The notes below the pieces were generated by a model. It saw only the letters and a list, made by a program, of their open reading frames with translations. It had not been told where the DNA came from and made no database searches. The position numbers were made by a program, and so were the translations under genes. A DNA stretch of 48,801 bases from an uncultured Clostridia bacterium (GTDB lineage Bacteria > Bacillota > Clostridia > Christensenellales > CAG-917), in the NCBI GenBank assembly GCA_934254835.1, contig CAKQMI010000008.1, forward strand, positions 1-48,801. The letters are read 5' to 3'. Positions within the stretch are counted from its first letter, which is position 1, and every line of letters starts with the position of its first letter. Of the stretch, positions 38,508 to 46,001 are shown in pieces.

Positions 38508-39830
38508 ATGAACAAAAAAGCAATAATCGCAATTTCCGTGTTGATGATTTTGCTGTCCGCGGGAGTTATTACTTTGGGCGTGCTTTTCGGCAAGGAAAAG
38601 GACGCGAGAAAAAGCACCGAAAATATTTTGGAAGCGCATTATCAGCAGTCTTATTATACCCTCTTGGACGAAACAAACGATTTGGAAATCAAGTTTGCAA
38701 AGTTGACCGTCGCCAAAGGAAAAGCGACAAGACTGTCCCTTTTGTCGGACGCCGTGAAGTCCGCAGAACTTGCGGTGTGCGCCCTGTCCGCGCTGTCGGG
38801 CTCGGACGTGAGTATCGAAAACACAATGCGGTTTTTGAACCAAACGGGTGACTTTTCAAAGTATCTGAAAGACAAACTGGAAAACGGAAAAGACCTGAGT
38901 AACGACGAAATTCTGTCAATCGGAAAAATTCACGATATGCTGAAAACGCTGTCGCTGGAACTTAACAAAATCAAGGACAAAATATCAGAAGGCTATCTTT
39001 TTGTCGATGGCTTTAATGACAAATCAAGCGTTTTATCAGCCGTTTTCGCCTCGTTAAACGACAATTCGGTTGAATATCCTCAACTAATATACGACGGACC
39101 TTTCAGCGACGGCAGAGCCGACAAAGTCGCAAAAGGGTTGCCCGACACCGAGGTGAGCGAGGACGAAGCCAAAGAAAAACTTCTTCTTGTTTTCGGCGAT
39201 AAAATGAAAAACGTGCGCCCTCTCGGCGTGTGGGGCGGGGATATCGAAACGTTCAATTTCGAGTGCGACCTCTCGGGTGTCCGAACCACGATGCAAGTGA
39301 GTAAGCGTGGCGGTATGATTTTGAACGTCAGCGGAAGTCGCGAGGTGACCAACCCCGTTTTGTCGGTTGAGGAGTGCGTGGAAATCGGGAAAAAATTCCT
39401 TGTTAAATGCGGATTTTTTGACATGCAAGACGTGTGGAGCGCGAACGACAACAGCACCGTTTATATCAATTTTGCCCCCACGACGAAAAACGGCGCGATA
39501 CTTTATCCCGACCTCGTCAAGGTGAAAATCGCGTCGGACAACGGCGACGTTTTGGGCTTGGACGCAGTGAACTACGCCTTTAACCACGTCGAAAGAAAGA
39601 CGATAAATCCCGTCGTTTCCAAAGACACCGCAAGGGAAAAAGTCGGCTTCCCCGACGCCTCGGACGGCAGACTTTGCGTCATTCCTTATAAGACGAACGA
39701 CGAAAAACTCGCCTACGAATTTATCGTCGAATCGGGCGGGATATACTATATTTATATCGACGCCGTGACGGGCGAGGAAATCAACGTTTTGTACGTCATC
39801 TCGACAACGGGCGGTGACAAACTGATATAA
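38508..39830 (+). CDS. ypeB: Germination protein YpeB
   Basis: Partner that localises and stabilises SleB in the spore. The 440-aa protein has an N-terminal transmembrane anchor (about 5-27), a helical N-terminal domain, the hallmark YPQLIYDGPFSDG (near 200) and C-terminal PepSY domains (about 215-440, each with an EECVEIGKKFL- or KDTAREKVGF-type helix). The start is MNKKAIIAISV at 38508 after GAGGTG. The SleB-YpeB pairing is standard in endospore formers. Confidence 0.94.
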   Translation: MNKKAIIAISVLMILLSAGVITLGVLFGKEKDARKSTENILEAHYQQSYYTLLDETNDLEIKFAKLTVAKGKATRLSLLSDAVKSAELAVCALSALSGSDVSIENTMRFLNQTGDFSKYLKDKLENGKDLSNDEILSIGKIHDMLKTLSLELNKIKDKISEGYLFVDGFNDKSSVLSAVFASLNDNSVEYPQLIYDGPFSDGRADKVAKGLPDTEVSEDEAKEKLLLVFGDKMKNVRPLGVWGGDIETFNFECDLSGVRTTMQVSKRGGMILNVSGSREVTNPVLSVEECVEIGKKFLVKCGFFDMQDVWSANDNSTVYINFAPTTKNGAILYPDLVKVKIASDNGDVLGLDAVNYAFNHVERKTINPVVSKDTAREKVGFPDASDGRLCVIPYKTNDEKLAYEFIVESGGIYYIYIDAVTGEEINVLYVISTTGGDKLI

Positions 39831-39851
39831 AGCGGACGAAAACCGCACAAT

Positions 39852-39880
39852 AAAAACGCACGGAAAAATCCGTGCGTTTT
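39852..39880 (+). terminator. Terminator of the spoIIR-sleB-ypeB operon
   Basis: Stem AAAACGCACGGA/TCCGTGCGTTTT, loop AAAA, starting about 20 bp after the ypeB stop. Confidence 0.88.
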
Positions 39881-39931
39881 GCGATTTTCTTATTCGTTTC
39901 CGGACAAGAATGCGAGCCGAGAGCGTAACAC

Positions 39932-40105
39932 GCCAGCCGTGAACAATACGAACTGTGGTCTTGCTCCTTAGACCAAAACGTCGAGAGTTTCGATGATTTT
40001 TGGAAAAGACGAACTCAGTTGTACTTTTTGTACTACAAGTGAGTTTTTGCCTAAAAGCACGGAAATATCGGCGGTTTGGCACAGTTTGTATTGTTCATGG
40101 TTGGC
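39932..40105. repeat. Intergenic hairpin repeat (MITE-like), copy 4
   Basis: 174 bp with 26-bp terminal inverted repeats (39932-39957 and 40080-40105, 3 mismatches). Inside, in order: GTGGTCTTGCTCC, TCGATGATTTTTGG, the hairpin GTTGTAC (40018-40024)/GTACTAC (40030-40036), then AAGCACGGAAATATCGGCGG. This is the most complete copy and links the other three. It lies between the ypeB terminator and the 3' end of the zinc-ribbon membrane gene. Confidence 0.78.
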
Positions 40106-40111
40106 ACAAAC

Positions 40112-41137
40112 CTACCGACGGCGCGACATGACTTTGATGAGCCTTGACAGCGATATTATGCCCGCAATAAACGGGATAAGCAACGTCGTCGCAACAAATA
40201 CTATGATCGAAACGTAGTCCGAAAAATCGGGTTTGTTGACGAAGAAGAAGTTGTAGATTGGCGCATATAAATAGTACGCGCACCCCGCAAGCGTCAGCAC
40301 CTCGATGACGGAAATCGTCGGGACGTAGTCTTTGCGGATATTGTATTTCACGCCGTACTCGCTTCGTTTATACTTCGTGATTTTTTTGCGATTTGCGCTC
40401 AAAATCCACATAAGGAACACGTTGGGCAGATTCAACACGGTGCAAGCCGTTGCGATAAGCTCGGCACTTGTGTCGATTTTTCTGCGCCTGACGCACCCGA
40501 GCGACATAAACGAACTGGACGCACACACCCATGCCAAAAATACCAACAAATCGAAGTAAATCCACAGATAATATACGACCTTCGTCATACGTGCGTCGCC
40601 TTTTACGCCCTTTAAGGTGTTGATAAAATCAAACGACATATTGTGCAAAATCGCAAACCAGGCGAACATAAACGCCGTGAAGAATATATAAGTGAATATC
40701 GCAAATCCCATGCCCGAACGGACGGTGTGATTGACCTTTTTCGCGGGCGTCGCGTCGGTCTTTTCGGCAGGTTTAGCGGGTTTTGCGGGTTTTTCGGTGG
40801 GAGCGACGGGAGGCGCAATCTTCATTTGAGGTTGCGGAGTAGGCTCCTCCATTTTAACGTGAACGGGCGCGACGGGTTCCATCGGCATCGGCGGTTCGGG
40901 AGGTCTGATATCGTTCAGATTATCGGCGCTGATACGCTCGATTTCCAACTGTTGCTCTTTTTCCGCCTGCTTTTTCTCGATAAGTTTTTTCAGAAGCGTC
41001 TTTGCTTGCGACTTCGTAATGACAACGCCTTTTATGCAATAAAGACGAGTCCCGCAATCGACGCACGAAAACACGATTTGTCCGTCTTGCAAAGTCATCT
41101 GCGCCCCGCACTCGGGACAAACGACAATTTTATCCAT
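40112..41137 (-). CDS. Hypothetical membrane protein with N-terminal zinc ribbon
   Basis: A 341-aa protein. Residues 7-28 form a zinc ribbon (Cys7, Cys10, Cys25, Cys28) like those of zinc-ribbon_2 proteins. A charged helix (about 45-75) and a long Pro/Lys/Ala-rich linker (about 78-135) follow. Five hydrophobic segments then lie at about 143-165, 188-215, 230-250, 273-295 and 302-328. No transport or catalytic motif is visible. The cytoplasmic ribbon plus flexible linker suggests a tethered sensor or partner-binding module; the function is unknown. AAAGGAGG precedes the ATG. It ends 7 bp from repeat copy 4. Confidence 0.8.
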   Translation of the reverse strand: MDKIVVCPECGAQMTLQDGQIVFSCVDCGTRLYCIKGVVITKSQAKTLLKKLIEKKQAEKEQQLEIERISADNLNDIRPPEPPMPMEPVAPVHVKMEEPTPQPQMKIAPPVAPTEKPAKPAKPAEKTDATPAKKVNHTVRSGMGFAIFTYIFFTAFMFAWFAILHNMSFDFINTLKGVKGDARMTKVVYYLWIYFDLLVFLAWVCASSSFMSLGCVRRRKIDTSAELIATACTVLNLPNVFLMWILSANRKKITKYKRSEYGVKYNIRKDYVPTISVIEVLTLAGCAYYLYAPIYNFFFVNKPDFSDYVSIIVFVATTLLIPFIAGIISLSRLIKVMSRRR

Positions 41138-41230
41138 AAAGCCTCCTTTAATGTTTTTGGCTCGTTTTCTATATTCTAAACTATTTTTTTCGATAAATCA
41201 AGCATACATAGTATGCTTCCCCGCGATATT

Positions 41231-41827
41231 GTGCATCGTTTATTCGTTTCATAATGCGCACTCCCACGAGATTTTAACGGCAACACGTCACACACTTCGC
41301 TTTTGAAATCGCATTTTTCTTTGCTTATGCACGATGCACTTGTTGTCATTCCGAGCGTAGCGTGGGAATCTCGTGGGAACGAAACCTTATCATACTTTGC
41401 GTAATATGGTGCCTTCCCAGGCGATTCTCACGGCATCGCAATGCGATGCCTCAGAATGACAGAAAAAAACCTGCTCTCGTTCCCTAAAAAGTCAGAATTT
41501 TGATGCTATTACTGCCCCAAAAGTACAAAAGTATCTTACTCAGGTTTTTTGACAAGGATACCCTTCCGGGAGATTGCCACGTCGCTACGCTCCTCAGAAT
41601 GACAAATGTTAAAAAATCGGAATTTTGATTTTTTCCTCTCTCTCTAAAACGGCGAAACTTTATCATTCTCTAAAAAGTCAGAATTTTGAGTAATTGTATT
41701 CCCCTAAAACGGCGAGAATTTGATGGATTTTCGGGGTTCTTTGTAGGTTCCGAAAACCCTAGTGTACACAGACGCACACGGGTTTTTGGGTTCTGCAAAA
41801 ACGCCGAAAAGGCGCGAATTGTCGCCG
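41231..41827. repeat. Intergenic repeat graveyard between the zinc-ribbon gene and mnmA
   Basis: No gene is supported in this nearly 700-bp gap. It contains an inverted pair GTGCATCGT/ACGATGCAC (41231-41239, 41331-41339). There are three degenerate CTCAGAATGACA/GTCATTC-type palindromic units (about 41345-41385, 41412-41463, 41556-41609). A 20-bp exact direct repeat CTAAAAAGTCAGAATTTTGA occurs at 41484-41503 and 41670-41689, and CTAAAACGGCGA is repeated at 41644 and 41704. Two segments recur, inverted, at the end of the window. Confidence 0.75.
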
Positions 41828-41829
41828 TT

Positions 41830-42900
41830 TTAACGGATTTCGCCGCCGCCAAGGCAGACGGGCGAGCCAACTTCATACATCACCGCATACTGCCCCGGGG
41901 CGACTGCGCGTTGCGGACGGTCGAAGTACAAATGCACGTCGTCGCCGTCGATAACCGCCGTTGCTTCCTCAAGGGGCTGGCGGTGGCGTATCCTTGCAAG
42001 CACGCGAAATTCTTTTTCGTCGGGTTTTTTGGTGATGAAATTAAAACCTCTGGTCGTGAGTTCTTTGGTGAACAGCAAGTCGCACTCGCCCTGATTGACG
42101 TAAAGGATATTGTTTTCGACGTCCTTTTTGACGACGTACCACGGCTCGCCGTTGCCCGCACCGCCAAGACCGAAGCCCTTTCTCTGCCCAAGCGTATAGT
42201 AAAACACACCGCTGTGGGTGCCGACGGTTTTGCCGTCCAAAGTTTTGATATCGCCCTCTTGCATGGGGATATATTTTTTCAAAAATTCGCGGAAATTTCT
42301 TTCGCCGATGAAGCAGACGCCCGTACTGTCTTTTTTCTCGGCGGTGGCAAGACCGTTTTCCTCGGCGATTTTTCTGACCTCGGGTTTTAAGAGGTTGCCT
42401 ATGGGGAAAATGACGTTTTCGATTTGTTTTTCAGTGACCTGATTCAAAAAATAAGTCTGGCACTTATTCTCGTCTTTTGCGCGGGCAAGATAGGTGCGTC
42501 CGTCCATTTTCAGCACATTACAGTAGTGTCCTGTGGCGATAAAGTCCGCATTCAGATCTTTGGCGTATTTTGCAAACGGTCCGAATTTTATCTCGCGATT
42601 GCACAAAACGTCGGGATTTGGGGTAAGTCCGCGCTTATAATAATCGACGAATTGCTGAAACACGTTGTCCCAGTATTCCTTGGACAAATCGATTGTATAA
42701 TAAGGTATGTCGAGTTTGCCCGCGACGGCGCGAACGTCGTCGTAGTCGTCAAGCGCGGTGCAACAACCGCTTTCGTCCTCTTCCACCCAGTTGCGCATAA
42801 ACAAGCCGATGACCTCATAGCCCTGCTGTTTCAGAAGAAGCGCGGAGACGCTACTGTCGACGCCACCGCTCATACCAAGTACCACTCTTTTCTTATTCAC
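41830..42900 (-). CDS. mnmA: tRNA-specific 2-thiouridylase MnmA
   Basis: Thiolates U34 of tRNAs for Lys, Glu and Gln. The 356-aa protein has the PP-loop SGGVDSS (11-17) for adenylation and the catalytic cysteines Cys100 (PNPDVLCN) and Cys196 (GVCFIGE), then the C-terminal beta-barrel. Its start overlaps the cysK end by 8 bp. In many Firmicutes the partner is a cysteine desulfurase; here it is cysteine synthase, linking cysteine supply with tRNA thiolation. No terminator is obvious downstream, where the repeat graveyard begins. Confidence 0.96.
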   Translation of the reverse strand: MNKKRVVLGMSGGVDSSVSALLLKQQGYEVIGLFMRNWVEEDESGCCTALDDYDDVRAVAGKLDIPYYTIDLSKEYWDNVFQQFVDYYKRGLTPNPDVLCNREIKFGPFAKYAKDLNADFIATGHYCNVLKMDGRTYLARAKDENKCQTYFLNQVTEKQIENVIFPIGNLLKPEVRKIAEENGLATAEKKDSTGVCFIGERNFREFLKKYIPMQEGDIKTLDGKTVGTHSGVFYYTLGQRKGFGLGGAGNGEPWYVVKKDVENNILYVNQGECDLLFTKELTTRGFNFITKKPDEKEFRVLARIRHRQPLEEATAVIDGDDVHLYFDRPQRAVAPGQYAVMYEVGSPVCLGGGEIR

Positions 42901-43801
42901 CGCACAACTCCGTTGAGATATATTTCATACCGCCGTCGGGGAGGATAACGACGATGTTGCCCTTTTCCCCGTGAGAGGCGAGGTTTTTTGCCGCCTGAAT
43001 GACGGCTCCTGACGAAATTCCGACAAAAATGCCTTCTTCCTTTGCCAAATTTTGGGCGCACTCGATTGCGTCCTCGTCCGACACGTCCTCGACCGCGTCC
43101 AAAAAGTCGGGGTTCAGAATTTTGGGCACGAAGTTTGCGCCGATGCCCTGTATCTTGTGCGCGCCCGCTTTTCCGCGTGTGAGCAAGGGACTGCCCTTTG
43201 GCTCGACTCCGCAGATAAGCGTGGACGTTTTATAAGTGTCGATATATCTTTTGATGCCCATAATCGTACCGCCTGAGCCAATGCCCGCGACAATCCAACT
43301 GACGTTGTTCAAGTCCGCAAAGATTTCCTTGGCGGTGTGCATAAAGTGCGCGGTGGGGTTGGCGGGATTGGTAAACTGCGACGGGATAAAGGCGTGACCG
43401 TAGCGCGCTTTCAATCTTTCCGCCATTTCGATACTTCCGCGCATGCCCTCTTTTTTGGGGGTGAGGACGATTTCCGCGCCGTAGGCTTTCAATATTTTTA
43501 TTCTTTCTGCGCTCATATTTTCGGGCATAGTCAAGATGAGTTTCATTTTCATCGAGGCGCACACCATAGCAAGTCCGATGCCGGTGTTGCCGGACGTGGG
43601 CTCGATAATGACGGTATCTTTGTCAATTGCGCCCGAAGACGTTGCTTCCAGTATCATATTGTACGCGGGGCGGTCCTTGATACTGCCCGACGGATTGAAA
43701 TACTCGAGCTTGCCGAAAACGTTGACGTCGTCGTAACTTACGCTGTTGAGTTTCACAAGGGGCGTCTTGCCTATTGTTTCCAAAATATTGTCGTATAACA
43801 T
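42893..43801 (-). CDS. cysK: Cysteine synthase (O-acetylserine sulfhydrylase)
   Basis: Makes L-cysteine from O-acetylserine and sulfide with PLP. The 302-aa protein has the PLP Lys42 (PSGSIKDRPA), the substrate loop TSGNTGIG (69-76) and the glycine-rich phosphate loop GIGSGGTIMG. It is first gene of a cysK-mnmA operon with its own promoter and AGGTG before the ATG. CysK rather than cystathionine beta-synthase is favoured by its length and lack of a CBS domain. Confidence 0.94.
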   Translation of the reverse strand: MLYDNILETIGKTPLVKLNSVSYDDVNVFGKLEYFNPSGSIKDRPAYNMILEATSSGAIDKDTVIIEPTSGNTGIGLAMVCASMKMKLILTMPENMSAERIKILKAYGAEIVLTPKKEGMRGSIEMAERLKARYGHAFIPSQFTNPANPTAHFMHTAKEIFADLNNVSWIVAGIGSGGTIMGIKRYIDTYKTSTLICGVEPKGSPLLTRGKAGAHKIQGIGANFVPKILNPDFLDAVEDVSDEDAIECAQNLAKEEGIFVGISSGAVIQAAKNLASHGEKGNIVVILPDGGMKYISTELCGE

Positions 43802-43821
43802 ATATAAGTCACCTCAAAAAC

Positions 43822-43850
43822 ATTGTAAACGCCGAAAGGCAAATAGTCAA
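43822..43850 (-). promoter_or_regulatory. Promoter of cysK-mnmA
   Basis: Minus strand -35 TTGACT (43845-43850), 17-bp spacer, -10 TACAAT (43822-43827). The leader is only about 15 nt, too short for a T-box or SAM riboswitch. Confidence 0.82.
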
Positions 43851-43890
43851 GCGAGGAAAGAATACGTCGCTTTTGAAAATATGTTTTTGC

Positions 43891-43917
43891 AAACGAAAAC
43901 CCCGCTTTCGCGGGGTT
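43891..43917 (-). terminator. Terminator of the GPH transporter gene
   Basis: Minus strand stem AACCCCGC, loop GAAA, GCGGGGTT, then TTCGTTT, a short T tract. Confidence 0.85.
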
Positions 43918-43933
43918 GAGATCGTTGTTGTGA

Positions 43934-45775
43934 TTACACCTCGGGCGTTACGGGGATATCCAAATCCACCGCAATGTTTTGCGTCGCCTTTCTTTCGGCG
44001 ATTTCTTGCACCATTTCGCGCTGACGCTTTTCGGTGAGGTTGTAGAAGAACACGGGGATAATGCAAGCGATGAAACTCACGACGCCCGACAAAACGAGCA
44101 TCATCCACAATTTGTTGAGCCCTGCAATGTCCATATTGCCAACGGGGTCTGTCGGGGAAATGTTGCTCATTCCGTACGCAAGCACGCCGATGAACGCGCC
44201 GATTGCCATACCGATTTTGTTCATAAGGGTTTGCATTGCAAAGCAGATACCTTCGCCACGCTCGCCGGTTTTCCATTCAAGATAGTCGACGGTGTCGCCG
44301 ATCATAGCGTAGGTCATAATGTTGGCGATACCCTGCGGGATACCGATGAAGATAAGGCAGATTGCCGCAACGTAGATACCGCCCGCGCGGAGCGCACCCG
44401 CATTGAAGTCCCACATAAAGAACATGATTATCATCGCAACCGCGCCGATAATGTGCGAGCCGATGAACGTCCACTTTTTGCCGAACTTGTTGGTAAGCCA
44501 CGGGCAAAGCACCGACGCAACCAAACCGCCGGGCACGACAAGCATCGTCAAAAGGCTGTATGCGCTTTCGTTTTGCAAGGCGTATTTACAGAAGTACAAA
44601 CCGCCCGTATAGGTATAAACCATTCGCGCACCGCCTAAAATGCCCGACAGCACCAACAGCAACAAGGGTTTGTTTTTGAACAACAAGCCGAGGTTGTGCC
44701 TTAACGTCGGCGGAGTTTCGGTCTCGGCTGTGCCGACGCGCTCTTTGGTATTCTTGAATCCGTAGAAGAACATCGGCATTGCGATAACAACCAAAACGAT
44801 GGTCACGATGAAGTAAGTATACTTCAAGGTTTTTTGGTTTTGCGTGGCGCATTCAGTCCTCAAAAGACCGCTTGCCGAACGGAAGTTTTGGTCGTAATAC
44901 TCTTTTTTGACCTCGACTTTCTTTATGTCGCCGTTTTTCTTGTATGTGATATTAAGATATTTGGTGTCGTAAATGACGGTTCTGCCGTACTTAAAGCCTG
45001 CCGCTTCCGCCTCTTTCGTCAAATTACCCTCTTTGATAACTCCGTCGTTGAAATAAATCTTTTGTTTTTCGGCGTCGAAGATGTACTGGTTTTTCGAACT
45101 GTCGTTGACGTCGTTGATTTGGTAAACGATGACGGGGGTTTGCACCGCAAGTTCGTTATACTTATAATCCGCCGTAACAGCCGAGGTGATGATAGGCACG
45201 AAAACGGTGACGATACCCGCGCCGAGCGTGCACACAAGACGAGCAACCGTCAACATCTTTCCGCGGATATCCGTGTTGTTGGTCATCGCCGAGGACAGCC
45301 CCCAATAAGGAACGTCCGCAACCGTATATACCACCGACCAAATGACGTAAATCACCGAAAGTGCGGCAAATCCGCCACCCGTTTTCGGGTACCAGGGCAG
45401 GAAACACAAAATCGTGACTACGCCGATGGGAATCGCCATCCATTTGAGATAAGGACGGCATTTGCCCCATTTAGTACGGGTTCTGTCAACGATACTGCCC
45501 ATGATGGGATCGTTGAAAGCGTCGAAGATACGCGTGCCGAGCATCAGCCAGGCAACCGCCATAACGCCCTGCATAACACCGATTTTCGTGTTGAGGTCAA
45601 AGCCCAAAGCGTCGGTCATGAACACCGTGAGATAACTGCCGATAATCGTACAGATAAAGTTTTGACCGAAACCGGCGACAGAATAAGCAATCGCCTCTTT
45701 CGGTTGCATGCCCTCGCCCTCGGTCGTGCCGAAAAGCTTGTGCAGGAAAGAATCGAGTTTAGGATATTTACTCAT
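43934..45775 (-). CDS. MFS transporter, glycoside-pentoside-hexuronide (GPH):cation symporter type, with large insert
   Basis: A 613-aa carrier with about 12 membrane segments, probably a sodium- or proton-coupled sugar symporter. GPH features are clear: YSVAGFGQNFICTIIGSYLTVFMTDALG at the N-terminus, FDAFNDPIMGSIVDRTRTKWGKCRPYL (about 83-110), PYWGLSSAMTNN and GIPQGIANIMTYAMIGDTVDYLEWKTGER. A normal GPH protein is about 450-480 aa. The extra length is a hydrophilic segment of about 130 residues (about 200-310) between the fifth and sixth helices, predicted outside. The substrate is unknown. Single-gene unit. Confidence 0.85.
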   Translation of the reverse strand: MSKYPKLDSFLHKLFGTTEGEGMQPKEAIAYSVAGFGQNFICTIIGSYLTVFMTDALGFDLNTKIGVMQGVMAVAWLMLGTRIFDAFNDPIMGSIVDRTRTKWGKCRPYLKWMAIPIGVVTILCFLPWYPKTGGGFAALSVIYVIWSVVYTVADVPYWGLSSAMTNNTDIRGKMLTVARLVCTLGAGIVTVFVPIITSAVTADYKYNELAVQTPVIVYQINDVNDSSKNQYIFDAEKQKIYFNDGVIKEGNLTKEAEAAGFKYGRTVIYDTKYLNITYKKNGDIKKVEVKKEYYDQNFRSASGLLRTECATQNQKTLKYTYFIVTIVLVVIAMPMFFYGFKNTKERVGTAETETPPTLRHNLGLLFKNKPLLLLVLSGILGGARMVYTYTGGLYFCKYALQNESAYSLLTMLVVPGGLVASVLCPWLTNKFGKKWTFIGSHIIGAVAMIIMFFMWDFNAGALRAGGIYVAAICLIFIGIPQGIANIMTYAMIGDTVDYLEWKTGERGEGICFAMQTLMNKIGMAIGAFIGVLAYGMSNISPTDPVGNMDIAGLNKLWMMLVLSGVVSFIACIIPVFFYNLTEKRQREMVQEIAERKATQNIAVDLDIPVTPEV

Positions 45776-45807
45776 AATTTCTCCTCATAATACAAAAACT
45801 ATAAAGC

Positions 45808-45836
45808 ATTATAACACGCCCGCACGCGATTTTCAA
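45808..45836 (-). promoter_or_regulatory. Promoter of the GPH transporter gene
   Basis: Minus strand -35 TTGAAA (45831-45836), 17-bp spacer ending in TGT, -10 TATAAT (45808-45813). GAGGAG precedes the ATG. Confidence 0.82.
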
Positions 45837-45970
45837 GCGTTTGGACAACGCCCGCGCTCTTTTTCCGAATTTGAAAACGGTTTTTTCAAAAAAATTCGAC
45901 ACAAATTTTTAATTTTTCAATTTTTACGTCGGTTTTTTTAATTTATTTTTAGAAAAAAGAACTATGGTTT

Positions 45971-45992
45971 CCTCTAACATAAATGTTAGAGG
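45971..45992 (+). promoter_or_regulatory. Perfect 10-bp inverted repeat covering the ABC transporter ribosome-binding site
   Basis: CCTCTAACAT, two bases, ATGTTAGAGG. The right arm contains the GAGG that serves as Shine-Dalgarno, 9 bases before the ATG at 46002. It is either a DNA operator or an RNA stem hiding the ribosome-binding site. The 200 bp upstream are AT-rich, with no clear promoter seen. Confidence 0.75.
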
Positions 45993-46001
45993 CGATAATG
46001 T

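Noticed and set aside
41180..41829. CRISPR array in the repeat-rich gap
   Set aside because: Repeats are of different kinds, irregularly spaced and partly inverted; no regular repeat-spacer pattern and no cas genes.
43802..43850. T-box or S-box riboswitch before cysK
   Set aside because: The predicted leader is only about 15-20 nt, too short for either.
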